Positions 34,217 through 45,663 are shown, numbered from the stretch's first letter. The stretch: 64,000 nucleotides of DNA from Gardnerella vaginalis (GCA_946997215.1 CAMPUL010000003.1:14279-78278), one strand, 5' to 3'. Notes: generated by a model from the sequence alone, not told the origin. Numbers and translations: made by a program.

Positions 34217-34876
34217 TTATAAATCCTCAATAGCCTTTGCAATACCGTCTTTTAAGCCTTCCCACGCAAGCAACGCGCACTTGATTCGCATTGGATATTT
34301 AGAAACGCCTTGAAAAACCATCGCATCTTCCAACTCATCTTCGTCTTGCTCGCTTTTTAACCCCGCTCCCCTAGATTCCATAAGCTTGTGGAAAAGAGCG
34401 GCCAATCGCAAGGCATCCGCAACGGTTTTCCCCTCAACCAAATCAACCATAATCGAAAGACTCGCTTGCGAGATTGAGCAACCGTGGCCATCCCACTTAA
34501 TACTTTTAATAAGCGCATTGCTTGAATTGTCAGCATTTTTAGCAAGTTCCACATGCATTGTAACCTCATCTCCACAAGTTGGGTTAAATTGATGAGATTC
34601 GCCAAATGCGTAACCTTTATTAGCTTCTACAGCACAATTTTCGTGATGATTTGTAATTGTTATATTAGAATCGTTTTTAAACTCATCGGTTGCTGGCGAT
34701 TTATCCGAAACCTCCTCAACTTTCTCTTCCTGCATCTCTGCCTTAGAAAGGCTCTCTGTGCTTAAAAAATGTGTTTTTCCGTGCGGATTTCTAGCAGCAT
34801 CTAAAATCACTTCTTGATACATGCTTTCCAAGCCGCTACTTGCACCGTTAGCGTCATCAAAACCCATATCAAACAT
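34217..34876 (-). CDS. sufU: SufU Fe-S scaffold/sulfur-transfer protein with an inserted loop
   Basis: A 219-residue SufU that accepts sulfur from SufS. The zinc/acceptor Cys are all present: NPTCGDE, GHGCSISQASLSIM and MRIKCALLAW. The start at MFDMGFDD (34876) has AAGGAGAG upstream. The N-terminal motif NPHGKTHF is separated from SHQFNPTCGDE by about 55 residues (SKAEMQEEKVEEVSDKSPATDEF...), whereas in ordinary SufU these are adjacent. The extra loop contains a copy of the dispersed repeat. It lies 28 nt after sufS. Confidence 0.92.
   Translation of the reverse strand: MFDMGFDDANGASSGLESMYQEVILDAARNPHGKTHFLSTESLSKAEMQEEKVEEVSDKSPATDEFKNDSNITITNHHENCAVEANKGYAFGESHQFNPTCGDEVTMHVELAKNADNSSNALIKSIKWDGHGCSISQASLSIMVDLVEGKTVADALRLAALFHKLMESRGAGLKSEQDEDELEDAMVFQGVSKYPMRIKCALLAWEGLKDGIAKAIEDL
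34682..34708 (-). repeat. Dispersed linker repeat, copy C (in sufU)
   Basis: Minus strand tcgccagcaaccgatgag matches copy B over 18 nt and is read as DKSPATDE in the extra loop of SufU. Confidence 0.6.
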
Positions 34877-34904
34877 ACTCTCTCCTTGCATTAAAATATT
34901 ACGA

Positions 34905-36251
34905 CTATGCACCAAAATATGCGCGAACATGGGAAACAGCTTCCACAAGCGCGCGAGCTTCTTCGATTGTGTTATAAACTCCAACAGATGCGCGATTCGA
35001 AGCGTACACGCCAAAATGGCGATGAATCGGCTGAGCGCAATGATGCCCAACGCGAATCGCAATTCCTTGCGCATCCAAAAACTGGCCAACGTCATGCGGA
35101 TGCACGCCTTCAACTTCAAAAGAAACCGTTGCAATGCGGTTGCTTAAATCAAGTGGTCCAAGCACGCGAACACCTGGAACATCTTGCAATTTAAGCAATT
35201 CTGCAGCAAGTTCCTGCTCGTGCTGTGCAACTCGATTCATGCCCAACTCGCGAAGCCAATCCGCAGCAACTCCTGCAGCGACCATTTGCGCAACTGGCTG
35301 AGTTCCTGCCTCAAATCGGTAAGGCGCTTCCATATATTGCGCTGGCTTATTAAGCCACGCAAGCTCCACCATAGACCCCCCAAAATTAGCAGGCGGAAGA
35401 GCGTTCAAAAGATTGCGGCGGCCATACAAAAACCCAACACCCGTAGGACCATACATTTTATGAGCACTAAACGCTGCAAAATCAACGTCTAACGCGTGAA
35501 AATCAACTGGAATATGCGGCACAGACTGGCACGCGTCAAGAACAAAAATCGCACCAACCTTGTGCGCACGCTTGCAAATCGGCGAAACATCCGTGATCGC
35601 GCCAGTAACGTTGCTAATATGCGTAACTGCAACGATTCTAGTGCGCTCATCAATAACAGTGCTCAAATAATCCGCGTCCGCGCGCACGCGCCCATCTTCA
35701 GTTACATCAATCCATCGAAGCTCCGCACCCGATCGAATCGCAAGCTCTTGGAATGGCAATAAAACGGAATGATGCTCTGCGCGAGAAACAACAATATTAT
35801 CTCCCTCATTAATCACAAAATGCTGGCGCAAAGTTAAGTTATCTTCCGCAAAACCAGAGCGATTTAGCTTAGCGTTAATAGTGGCGTTTCCAATAGAAGT
35901 GGCAAGAAGATTCAACGCGCCTGTAGCGCCAGGCGTAACAATAATCTCTTCGCTGCCTTCCTTGCTACAAGCTCCAACGAGTTTTGCAACCTTTGCGCGC
36001 GCTTCTTCAAACGCAACTGTGCTAAGCGCTGCCAACTCGTGCGCTCCTCTATGCACGCCAGCATTAATCGTTTTATAAAACTCGCTTTCGGCATTAATTA
36101 CAACTTTCGGCTTTTGAGAAGTTGCTGCAGAATCCAAGTAAATCAAGGGTTTTGAATGTACTTTGCGACTTAAAATCGGAAATTGAGACCGTAAATCTTC
36201 AAAATCGCGCATTAGCGCAAAGTCTGTATCAAGATTTTTATGATTCAACAT
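34905..36251 (-). CDS. sufS: Cysteine desulfurase SufS
   Basis: A 448-residue PLP enzyme releasing sulfur from cysteine for Fe-S assembly. It has YLDSAATSQKP, NAGVHRGAHELA, the PLP Lys in AFSAHKMYGPTGVGFLYGR, and the active Cys in RVGHHCAQPIHRHFG. It is the group II (SufS) type that works with SufU. It heads a sufS-sufU-DUF59-HAD operon; sufBCD are not adjacent, the upstream gene being ldh. Confidence 0.96.
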   Translation of the reverse strand: MLNHKNLDTDFALMRDFEDLRSQFPILSRKVHSKPLIYLDSAATSQKPKVVINAESEFYKTINAGVHRGAHELAALSTVAFEEARAKVAKLVGACSKEGSEEIIVTPGATGALNLLATSIGNATINAKLNRSGFAEDNLTLRQHFVINEGDNIVVSRAEHHSVLLPFQELAIRSGAELRWIDVTEDGRVRADADYLSTVIDERTRIVAVTHISNVTGAITDVSPICKRAHKVGAIFVLDACQSVPHIPVDFHALDVDFAAFSAHKMYGPTGVGFLYGRRNLLNALPPANFGGSMVELAWLNKPAQYMEAPYRFEAGTQPVAQMVAAGVAADWLRELGMNRVAQHEQELAAELLKLQDVPGVRVLGPLDLSNRIATVSFEVEGVHPHDVGQFLDAQGIAIRVGHHCAQPIHRHFGVYASNRASVGVYNTIEEARALVEAVSHVRAYFGA

Positions 36252-36283
36252 TCAAAATCACCTTTTAATCAAATTTATAACTT

Positions 36284-36325
36284 AAAAGCCGCTCCCCCAA
36301 AACAATGATTGAAGGAGCGACTTTC
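36284..36325 (-). terminator. Intrinsic terminator of ldh
   Basis: Stem gccgctcc/ggagcgac (G-U tolerant in RNA) with a 17-nt loop, followed on the minus strand by CTTTTAAG. Confidence 0.75.
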
Positions 36326-36416
36326 AAGACTTAAATCTTAGTAATTAGCGCTTTACGAACAGCTAAGCCTAAAAGCATAAAAGCATAAACGCTTAAATCA
36401 TAAAGCAGAAAGCTAA

Positions 36417-37406
<990 letters not shown>

Positions 37407-37509
37407 TCAACCCTCTAGCTAATAAATAACTCAAAATATAAGGGCTGCTCTAATAATAGAGATATATGCATGAACAGTTTTTACTTTAATCACACCTAAG
37501 GAGTTTTGC

Positions 37510-39027
37510 TTAAAACGCAATTTGCATAAGTTTTGCAGCCAAAGAATCTCCAACAAAAGCATCTAATTCTATGCCAGAATCCTTATATTCCACTGATTTT
37601 ACAATGCCATTTTCCCTAACTTTAGATAGCAAAGATCCAGAATAATCACTATAAGGAAGCCTAACTTTAACATGAACATGTGGTGAAGGTAACAAATTTT
37701 CTATGCGCGTTCTTAAACGGTCAATATTTGTTCCACTTGCAGCAGACACAATTAAAGAATCAGGGTACAACGATTGCAAGCGCAAACGCATTGGCTCTTG
37801 CATAACATCCGACTTATTAAACGCAATAATTTGCGCAATATCTTCCACACCGTCAATTTGAGCTAAAACCTCGTTAACTGCCTCAATTTGAGAAACAGGG
37901 TCTGGGTGAGAACCGTCAACAACGTGCAAAATAACGTCTGCTTGGCCAACTTCTTCCAAAGTGGACTTAAACGCTTCTACTAGCTGAGTTGGCAGCCTTC
38001 GCACAAAACCAACCGTGTCTACAAGCGTATAAGCGCGACCATCTTTAGTTAAAGACTTTCGAACAGCAGTATCCAAAGTAGCAAAAAGCGCATTTTCTAC
38101 AAGCTCCTTAGAGCCAGTAAGCCTATTTATAATCGAAGATTTTCCAGCATTTGTATACCCTACTACTGCAACAGTTGGAATATCTTGACGACGCCTAGAT
38201 CCACGCTTTGTCTCGCGAGTCGGTGCCATTAACGCAATGTCGTGACGCAATTTTGAAATTCGATTCCTAATTGCGCGCCTATCCATCTCGATTTTTGTTT
38301 CGCCAGGGCCTCTAGAGCCTATTCCTGCGTCTCCTGCAGCGCGACCGCCAGCCTGCCTAGAAAGAGCAGCACCCCAACCTCTAAGTCGCGGAAGCATGTA
38401 TTGAAGCTGAGCAAGCTCGACTTGTGCCTTTCCCTCCCTGCTTGTTGCATGTTGAGCGAAAATGTCTAAAATAACAGCCGTTCTGTCTACAACCTTGACT
38501 TTAGTGGCATCTTCCAAAGCTCTTCTCTGACTTGGTGGAAGATCGTCGTCTACAACAATCGTATCCGCATCATTTTGCGCCACAACCGCCGCAAGTTCAC
38601 GCGCTTTTCCGGAACCAACATACGTTGCTGCATCTGGCCTATATCTTTGTTGCAACATGCCGTCACACACTACTGCTCCAGCGGTTTTAGCAAGAGCGGC
38701 CAACTCTCTAAGAGACTCTTCTGCTTGGCTTAAAGTTCCGCGAGCGCTAGACCACACGCCTACTAAAACAACGCGTTCCAGCCTTAGTTTTCTGTATTCT
38801 ACTTCGGTTACGTCTTGTAATTCTCCAAGGCCAGCAACTCGTTTTAAGGCGTTTCTTGATTCGCGCTCTTGCCAAGCTTCATCGTTGCTTTCTAGGCTTG
38901 ATCCAGCGTTTGCATTGTCTAGCAGAACTTCACTATGACCTGAAAGAACGTCTTTATGCTCATTTTTATACTCAGGCATATTATTATCACCACTTGCCAA
39001 ATCGCTGTTTGCTAAAGTATCTACCAA
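37510..39027 (-). CDS. hflX: GTPase HflX
   Basis: A 505-residue ribosome-associated GTPase that splits stalled ribosomes. It has a long N-terminal domain with the HflX glycine-rich block (RGPGETKIEMDRR), then the GTPase domain with G1 GYTNAGKSS, G3 DTVGFVRRLP and G4 NKSD, and a C-terminal tail. The N-terminal 60 residues are Asp/Asn-rich. Confidence 0.95.
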   Translation of the reverse strand: MVDTLANSDLASGDNNMPEYKNEHKDVLSGHSEVLLDNANAGSSLESNDEAWQERESRNALKRVAGLGELQDVTEVEYRKLRLERVVLVGVWSSARGTLSQAEESLRELAALAKTAGAVVCDGMLQQRYRPDAATYVGSGKARELAAVVAQNDADTIVVDDDLPPSQRRALEDATKVKVVDRTAVILDIFAQHATSREGKAQVELAQLQYMLPRLRGWGAALSRQAGGRAAGDAGIGSRGPGETKIEMDRRAIRNRISKLRHDIALMAPTRETKRGSRRRQDIPTVAVVGYTNAGKSSIINRLTGSKELVENALFATLDTAVRKSLTKDGRAYTLVDTVGFVRRLPTQLVEAFKSTLEEVGQADVILHVVDGSHPDPVSQIEAVNEVLAQIDGVEDIAQIIAFNKSDVMQEPMRLRLQSLYPDSLIVSAASGTNIDRLRTRIENLLPSPHVHVKVRLPYSDYSGSLLSKVRENGIVKSVEYKDSGIELDAFVGDSLAAKLMQIAF

Positions 39028-39148
39028 AACTATGCCCTTTGCTATTTTGCTTTAACTACTAACGCTAAATCCCTTGTTAATACACGATTTACAACGTTTG
39101 TTTTATTATTGTGAATCTAGAAGACATAATTTTTAACGCAACACTAAA

Positions 39149-39889
39149 ATGGCTATTAACACTTTTAATAAAACTAAAAAGACGAGCAGCATTAATGCTA
39201 CTAAAACAAACAAGAATACTAAAGAATCTAAAACTAGCGGCGAACAGTATTTTTCCGCTAATCCAAATTCTTTAGACTTAAGACGGACTTTGCAAGTTGA
39301 TTTGCGCGGTCACAAAGTTAGCGTGCAAGTTTCTAACGGAGTTTTTAGCTCTTCTAAACTTGATTTAGGAACTGCAGTTCTTCTTAAGCACGCTCCACAA
39401 CCCCCAGAAAATGGGCGATTTTTCGATATCGGTTGCGGATGGGGCGCTATTAGTTTGGCTTTAGGTTTTGAATCCCCTAATGCGCAAATTTACGCAGTAG
39501 ATGTTAACGAGCGCGCTCTAGAACTTACTAATATTAATGCAAAAAATGCTGGATTAAATAACATTCACACTTATCTTGTAGAAGATGCGCTAAAAGAACT
39601 AAAAGAAAATGCGCTACATGAAAATACACAAAGCGAGGACGCACAAAAAAACATTGATCTTATTTGGTCAAATCCTCCAATCCGCGTTGGAAAAGACGTT
39701 TTGCACAATATTTTGCTAACATGGCTTCCTCGATTAAAAGTTGGTGGAGCTGCTTATTTGGTTGTTCAAAAAAATCTTGGTTCCGACTCCTTAATCCCTT
39801 GGCTTTCTAAAAATCTTGGTGAAGATTTTAGCGTTGAAAAATACGCAAGTTCTAAGGGATACAGGATTATAGAAGTCTTAAGAAAATAG
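39149..39889 (+). CDS. RsmC-type class I methyltransferase
   Basis: A 246-residue SAM-dependent methyltransferase. A Lys/Asn/Thr-rich tail precedes EQYFSANPNS, VFSSSKLDLGTAVLL, the SAM-binding FFDIGCGWGAISLAL, VDVNERALELTNINAKNAGL and the catalytic NPP motif in WSNPPIRVGK. This pattern is that of RsmC-like 16S rRNA (guanine) N2-methyltransferases. No clear ribosome-binding site precedes the ATG. Confidence 0.88.
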   Translation: MAINTFNKTKKTSSINATKTNKNTKESKTSGEQYFSANPNSLDLRRTLQVDLRGHKVSVQVSNGVFSSSKLDLGTAVLLKHAPQPPENGRFFDIGCGWGAISLALGFESPNAQIYAVDVNERALELTNINAKNAGLNNIHTYLVEDALKELKENALHENTQSEDAQKNIDLIWSNPPIRVGKDVLHNILLTWLPRLKVGGAAYLVVQKNLGSDSLIPWLSKNLGEDFSVEKYASSKGYRIIEVLRK

Positions 39890-39917
39890 GATTTAGCAAG
39901 ATTTAACAGGATTGAAT

Positions 39918-42900
39918 ATGAACTTTGACTATCCTAGTGAACTGCCGATTTGTTCTGCACACGATCAGATTATTGAAGCTATTAAAGAGTCGCAGATTAT
40001 AATCGTATCTGGTCAAACTGGTTCTGGCAAAACCACTCAAATCCCAAAAATGGCTTTGGAACTTGGCAGAGGCGGTCGCGGAAAGCAAATTGTTCACACG
40101 CAACCTCGCAGGCTTGCTGCGCGCACAGTTGCCGAGCGAATCGCAAGCGAAATGGGTGTTAAGCTTGGCGAAGAAATCGGCTACCAAGTGCGTTTTAACG
40201 ACGAAAGCTCATCTAAAACAAAGCTTCGCATAGTTACAGACGGTATTCTACTTGCTCAAATTCAGCGCGATCCACTTCTTACGCGCTACGACACGATTAT
40301 TATTGACGAAGCTCACGAGCGCAGCCTAAACATTGATTTTTTGCTTGGATATTTAACAACTCTTTTGCCAAAGCGCAAAGACTTAAAGCTTATTATTACT
40401 TCTGCAACAATCGATTCTGCAAAGTTCAAAGACCATTTTGAGCAAGCTTTACACATTAAAGTTCCTGTTATAGAGGTTTCCGGGCGAACATACCCCGTGC
40501 GCGTACTTTACGAGCCGCTTGGAAGCGCGCCTTCGCTTATGAAGCATGTTCCAGGTTTTGCCGATATTGCTATGGACGATGAAAGCGTTGCGCAAAGCCA
40601 AAGTCTTTCTAGTTTTTCGCAAAGCGGAGATATTTGCGATGAAGACATTGCTTCTGCTGTAACTCGCGCATGCGCTCAACTTGTGATTCATTCAAACCAC
40701 ACTCAAGGCGCGCGAGATATTATGGTTTTTGCTTCTGGCGAGCGCGATATTCGCGAGTTTGAAGCATCGTTGCGTTCTTATTTCGGTACACGCACAAGCG
40801 ACATGAATCGCAGTGACGCCATTGAGATTGTTCCACTTTTTGCGCGTCTTTCTTCTAAAGACCAGCATCGCGTTTTTGAGCATCACACTCATCAGCGTAT
40901 TGTAATCGCCACTAATGTTGCAGAAACTTCTCTTACAGTGCCTGATATTCGCTACGTTGTAGACCCTGGTTTTGCTAGAATTTCGCGCTATTCTAAGTCT
41001 GCTAAAGTTCAGCGTCTTCCTATAGAACCTATTTCTCAAGCAAGCGCGGATCAGCGCTCTGGCCGTTGTGGGCGAATTGCAGATGGAATTGCTATTCGCT
41101 TGTACTCTAGGGAAGATTACGATACTCGCCCACGCTTTACCGATCCCGAGATTTTGCGCACTTCACTTGGTGCTGTTGTTTTGCACATGCTTTCTGTTGG
41201 AGTTGCTAAAACTGGCGAAGATATAACGAATTTTGGATTTATTGATCCTCCAGATATTAAGGCTGTGAGCGATGGTTTTAACGAGCTTAGTGAGCTTGGC
41301 GCAATAAGCAGAAAATCTGGTGTTATAAGTTTGACTCGCATCGGCCGCGAGCTTAGTCATATTCCAATTGACATTCGTTTAGGCCGCATGATTATTGAAG
41401 CTGCGCGCAACACTACGCCTAATACTTTAGCTGCGATTCTTGTGATTGTTGCATTTTTGAGTTTGCAAGATCCGCGCGAGCGCCCAGAGGACAAGCGCGA
41501 CGAAGCAGATAGATTACACAATCGTTACGCCGATGAGTTAAGTGACTTTTTAACAGCATTGAATATTTGGGATCGCATATTCCAGGCAGATGGCGAAATC
41601 AGCAACAACGCACTAAGGCGACTTTGCAAAGAGGAATTTTTCCACTTTTTACGCCTAAAACAGTGGAAAGATTTAGTTAATCAGCTTAAAGATTTATGCA
41701 AAGAACTCCATTATAATGTTGGCGAAGCTCTGCCAATTAAACGCGCGCCTTTGCAAATCCGCCAATTGCCAAACAATCAGCAGGCGGCTCACAGTCTTTG
41801 CTGCACTTGGGATTATCAAGGAATCCACTCTTCTATGCTTTCTGGCTTGCTTTCTATGATTGGCATGCAAGTTATTCGCGAGCCTAAGGCTTCGGATTTT
41901 GCAGGACTTCGAGGAACAGCCAAAATTCGCGCAATTAAGCGCGCTCAAAAAATGGCAAAAAACGATTATCAAGGCGCTAGAAGCACAAGATTTTCAATCT
42001 TCCCATCTTCATCTGTTTCTAAAGCAACTCCTTCTTGGATTATGTGTACGGAATTGGTTGAAACTTCTAGACTTTGGGCAAGGTATTGCGCGCAAATCGA
42101 CCCTGCTTGGGCGGAATCTTTAGCTAAGAATCTTACTCGCGTAACATATTTAGATGCTCATTGGAGCGCAAGCAAAGGTGCGGCAATTGCTCAATCGAAA
42201 GTGCTTTTGTACGGCTTGCCTATTGTGCAAAATCGCACTGTTCAATGGTCTAAAATCAACCCTTACGAATCTCGAATGTTAATGATTCGTCAAGGCTTAG
42301 TCGAAGGAAATGTTCAGCAGCGTTTTCCATTTAACGATTTTATCTCCTCAAATATTAACGTTTTGAACGATGCCGATAATCAAACAAATCGCACTAGGCA
42401 GGCAAGCGAAACTGTAAACGACGAGGATTTGTTTACTTTTTACGATAATAAACTTCCTCAAGAAGCTACGACTATTGCAGATTTGGCTAAATGGTGGAAA
42501 AATTACAGACTTCAAGATCCGCATTTTCTTGATTTTAACCCAGATTGTGTTGAGCGCTTGCAATACGCGAATGACACTGATTTAGCAGACTACCCCGATA
42601 CTTGGCATACGATTGGAACAGACGGCCAGAAAATTAATTTGCGCTTAAGCTACATTTACGATCCGCATAATCCTTTAGATGGCGTAACTGTGCACGTTCC
42701 ACTTCATGCGCTTTTGCGACTTAAGCCTCAAGAGTTTACTTGGAATGTGCCAGGCTTATTAGATGAGCTAATTATTGGCATGATTAAGTCTCTTCCTAAG
42801 ACTTTGCGCGTGCAATTCGTGCCAGCTCCAGATACTGCTCGTAAAATCCGCGAGTGGATTGACGAAAACTACGATTATCTTCCAGGAATAAACGAGAATC

Positions 42901-44000
42901 CACAAGAAGATTTTATTTGGCAAGATTTTAGCGAAGTCTTTACTAAAGCTGCGATTAGTGTTGTTGGAGCGCAAATCCACCCAGAAGTTTTAAGCGATGA
43001 ACAGTTGCAACGGCTATCTCCTTATTTGCGCGTAACTTTTAGCGTTGAGCAAAAGAAATCTAATCCAAACAAACCTAATCAAAACAACTCGCATAATCGA
43101 AACAACAAGCGTATTAAGCCTACTGTTTTAGGAACAGACAAGTCGCTAATAAGCCTTCAGAATCGCTTTGCAAAATCAGCTCAAGAGTGTGCGTTAAATG
43201 TTGTTAACAGCAAGGCAATTAAAGCAGCAGAGGCCGGAAATGTTGTTGAGCGAGCAGATTTATTACACAAGTCTGGTGCAACTAATCTTTCTAGATCTCA
43301 AATGGTTTGGCAAGGCGCGCTTAACATGCTTATTTTAGACGATAAGCGCATTACATCTAGATGGCTCGGAAGCGAGGCTTTGCTACTTGCTTCTGCACCT
43401 TATAAGTCTTCTAAAGATTTGGCTCAAGATTTGCAAATGGCAGCTATTAAGCGACTTATACCAAATACGCAAAAAATTACTAACGATGTTGAGCTTAAAG
43501 AAGCCGTTGGAAATATTGCCGAAGTTTACGAAGACACGGTTTATAGTGTTGCGCACAGTGTTATTGCTATTTTGGAGCGATTTGCTAAAGTCGAGTCTGC
43601 TGTTAGCGGCAAAGCCGACTTGCCAATGCTTAGTGTTCTTCAATCGATTAAAGAACACGCATCTTCGCTTGTTTTTCCTGGATTTATTGCAAAAGCAGAT
43701 TCTAGCGCACTTACTTCAATAGAGCGCTACTTGCATGCGGATTTGATTCGACTTAGCAAAGCTAAGTTAGACAAAAATCGAGATGTTCAATGGGCTTGGC
43801 AGGCAGATGAAGCTCATAAGATTGTGTTAGAAGCTCAAAAGAGAGCAGAAAGCTTGCCTGCAGGACCTAATAGAGATGAGGCTCAAGAAAAAGCACAAAA
43901 ACTAAAGTGGATGTGCGAAGAATTCTACGTTTCTCTTTGGGCGCAAGAGCTTGGAACAGCATACCCGATTAGTATTCAGCGCATGAAAAAACTATGTTAG
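39918..44000 (+). CDS. hrpA: DEAH-box RNA helicase HrpA
   Basis: A 1360-residue HrpA-type helicase. It has motif I GQTGSGKTTQIPK, motif II DEAH in IIIDEAHERS, SAT in ITSATID, VATNVAETSLTVPDIRYVVD and motif VI QRSGRCGR, followed by the HA2 domain and the very long C-terminal region (DUF3418) with a basic segment (SNPNKPNQNNSHNRNNKRIKP). The start is ATG at 39918 (AGGA upstream); a TTG at 39912 is less likely. It probably unwinds structured mRNA on ribosomes. It lies 28 nt after the rsmC-like gene. Confidence 0.96.
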   Translation: MNFDYPSELPICSAHDQIIEAIKESQIIIVSGQTGSGKTTQIPKMALELGRGGRGKQIVHTQPRRLAARTVAERIASEMGVKLGEEIGYQVRFNDESSSKTKLRIVTDGILLAQIQRDPLLTRYDTIIIDEAHERSLNIDFLLGYLTTLLPKRKDLKLIITSATIDSAKFKDHFEQALHIKVPVIEVSGRTYPVRVLYEPLGSAPSLMKHVPGFADIAMDDESVAQSQSLSSFSQSGDICDEDIASAVTRACAQLVIHSNHTQGARDIMVFASGERDIREFEASLRSYFGTRTSDMNRSDAIEIVPLFARLSSKDQHRVFEHHTHQRIVIATNVAETSLTVPDIRYVVDPGFARISRYSKSAKVQRLPIEPISQASADQRSGRCGRIADGIAIRLYSREDYDTRPRFTDPEILRTSLGAVVLHMLSVGVAKTGEDITNFGFIDPPDIKAVSDGFNELSELGAISRKSGVISLTRIGRELSHIPIDIRLGRMIIEAARNTTPNTLAAILVIVAFLSLQDPRERPEDKRDEADRLHNRYADELSDFLTALNIWDRIFQADGEISNNALRRLCKEEFFHFLRLKQWKDLVNQLKDLCKELHYNVGEALPIKRAPLQIRQLPNNQQAAHSLCCTWDYQGIHSSMLSGLLSMIGMQVIREPKASDFAGLRGTAKIRAIKRAQKMAKNDYQGARSTRFSIFPSSSVSKATPSWIMCTELVETSRLWARYCAQIDPAWAESLAKNLTRVTYLDAHWSASKGAAIAQSKVLLYGLPIVQNRTVQWSKINPYESRMLMIRQGLVEGNVQQRFPFNDFISSNINVLNDADNQTNRTRQASETVNDEDLFTFYDNKLPQEATTIADLAKWWKNYRLQDPHFLDFNPDCVERLQYANDTDLADYPDTWHTIGTDGQKINLRLSYIYDPHNPLDGVTVHVPLHALLRLKPQEFTWNVPGLLDELIIGMIKSLPKTLRVQFVPAPDTARKIREWIDENYDYLPGINENPQEDFIWQDFSEVFTKAAISVVGAQIHPEVLSDEQLQRLSPYLRVTFSVEQKKSNPNKPNQNNSHNRNNKRIKPTVLGTDKSLISLQNRFAKSAQECALNVVNSKAIKAAEAGNVVERADLLHKSGATNLSRSQMVWQGALNMLILDDKRITSRWLGSEALLLASAPYKSSKDLAQDLQMAAIKRLIPNTQKITNDVELKEAVGNIAEVYEDTVYSVAHSVIAILERFAKVESAVSGKADLPMLSVLQSIKEHASSLVFPGFIAKADSSALTSIERYLHADLIRLSKAKLDKNRDVQWAWQADEAHKIVLEAQKRAESLPAGPNRDEAQEKAQKLKWMCEEFYVSLWAQELGTAYPISIQRMKKLC

Positions 44001-44042
44001 CGTAAAAACTATGTTAGTTTAAAAATGCGCGGCATAAGAATA

Positions 44043-44097
44043 CAAAAAAGTGGTCACTATCCACGCAGCCAAAGATGACTGCAAGATAGTGACCACT
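44043..44097 (-). terminator. Terminator of the MFS transporter gene
   Basis: 12-bp perfect stem agtggtcactat/atagtgaccact with a 25-nt internal segment that folds further (GCAG/CTGC), followed on the minus strand by TTTTTTG. Confidence 0.85.
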
Positions 44098-44118
44098 AAC
44101 ATATTGAGTAAATAATAA

Positions 44119-45522
44119 TTACTCTTTAACCATAAGGCTACGAGCAATGTAAACTACTAAGCCAATAAAGGCTACAATAGCGCCCATCATAAGCAAGTTA
44201 GAATAACCTGCACCTAAGCCTTGGATTCCAGCAAAAGAGAATCCTTTTAGCAAGTTTCCGCCAAAGAAACCGCTGAAAATGGAAATACCGATTGATGCAG
44301 TAACATTCATAACTAAATCGTTCATACCGCATCCACGACCCGATTCTTCAACAGGCAATGCGCTAAGAACCGTTGAAACGATTGGCGAATACATAAGTCC
44401 GCAACCAGCGTAGTAAACGCATGCGCACAAAGTTAGAACAAGGAATCCGCAATTGATGAATACAGCAGCTCCGACCCATCCAAGAATCATGAGAACAGCA
44501 GCTGTAATAATGCCAGCTTTACGTCCAATGAAACCGATAATTGCTCCAGAGCATGTTCCAAACACTGCTGCTACAACAAATGCCCATACAAGGTAGGAAG
44601 AAACTGCCTCAGTGCTCATATGATACAAAGCTCCACCAATAACATTGTAAATTGGAGGCATGCAGTAGTTTGTAAAGTAGAAGATGAAGATCAAAATAAT
44701 GCCCGAAAGCCAACGCTTATTCTTAAAGAATGCAGGAGTTACAAACGGGTTCTTTGCCTTCATAATATAACCAGCAAACACAACAAACAGCACGATGGAT
44801 CCAAGTAGCAATCCCCAAGCTTTGTAAGAGAAGAACAAAGTCAGCAATGCAACAGCAATACCAAACACTGTAAAGCCGAGTTTATCAATCTTTCCACCAA
44901 TACCGTTCTTAGTTGGTAAGCATTTAACAAGTACTGGCAGGAATAGAATGGTTACTGCAGGAATAAGGAACAAATATTGCCAAGCGATAGAGCTTAAAAG
45001 ACCAGCAGCAAATACGCCAATAGAAGCAGAAAGCTGATAGGCTGCAGTAAAGAGTCCAAAGAAAATTACCTTAAGATCGTTGCGCAAATACTTAGTTGCA
45101 ATAACAAGGAATGAAGAACCTGCTACTTGCTCGCCAGCTGTTTGTAAAATACGCGCAATAATAACAGTCCACAAGTTTGGAGTGAAGAAGAAGTTTGCAA
45201 TAAAACCGAACAAGGATCCAACAAACAGTGTTACAAGTCCGATTGTTATGAGTCTACGAAGCGACACAAAGTCACCCAAAGAGCCGTAAATAAAGCACAC
45301 AATGCCTAAAACAATAATTGGCAAACTCGTAATAAGCGAAGCTTGATTAGGAGCACCAACAGCTTTACCAATCTGATCGAATACCAGATTAAATCCCTGC
45401 AAACACAATGTTCCAAGAATAAAGGTTATAAGAAGTAAAATTAGCGAGTAAATCGCCACTTTGTCGCGGGTTTTTGGATCCTCGTATGGGTCTACCGCGC
45501 TAGATTTTGCAATCTCAGTCAT
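44119..45522 (-). CDS. MFS transporter (DHA2-like)
   Basis: A 467-residue integral membrane protein with about 12-14 helices. The loop between helices 2 and 3 has GSLGDFVSLRRLITIG, the MFS A-motif form G-x-L-x-D-x-x-x-R-R. The closest type is drug:H+ antiporter family 2 (EmrB/QacA), but the order MFS-nucleoside hydrolase on one strand suggests that the substrate may be a nucleoside or related compound. No ligand motif decides this. Confidence 0.85.
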   Translation of the reverse strand: MTEIAKSSAVDPYEDPKTRDKVAIYSLILLLITFILGTLCLQGFNLVFDQIGKAVGAPNQASLITSLPIIVLGIVCFIYGSLGDFVSLRRLITIGLVTLFVGSLFGFIANFFFTPNLWTVIIARILQTAGEQVAGSSFLVIATKYLRNDLKVIFFGLFTAAYQLSASIGVFAAGLLSSIAWQYLFLIPAVTILFLPVLVKCLPTKNGIGGKIDKLGFTVFGIAVALLTLFFSYKAWGLLLGSIVLFVVFAGYIMKAKNPFVTPAFFKNKRWLSGIILIFIFYFTNYCMPPIYNVIGGALYHMSTEAVSSYLVWAFVVAAVFGTCSGAIIGFIGRKAGIITAAVLMILGWVGAAVFINCGFLVLTLCACVYYAGCGLMYSPIVSTVLSALPVEESGRGCGMNDLVMNVTASIGISIFSGFFGGNLLKGFSFAGIQGLGAGYSNLLMMGAIVAFIGLVVYIARSLMVKE

Positions 45523-45663
45523 AATAATCCAATCAATTAATATTTTTAGTTTCTACATTGGTAAATAAGGCACGTCGTATATTGCGAAAATGTTGCGATT
45601 TACGGCGTGTCGAACAACAAAAAGCGTAGTTAAAACGGAATTAAAAACGCATGAAATCCACAC

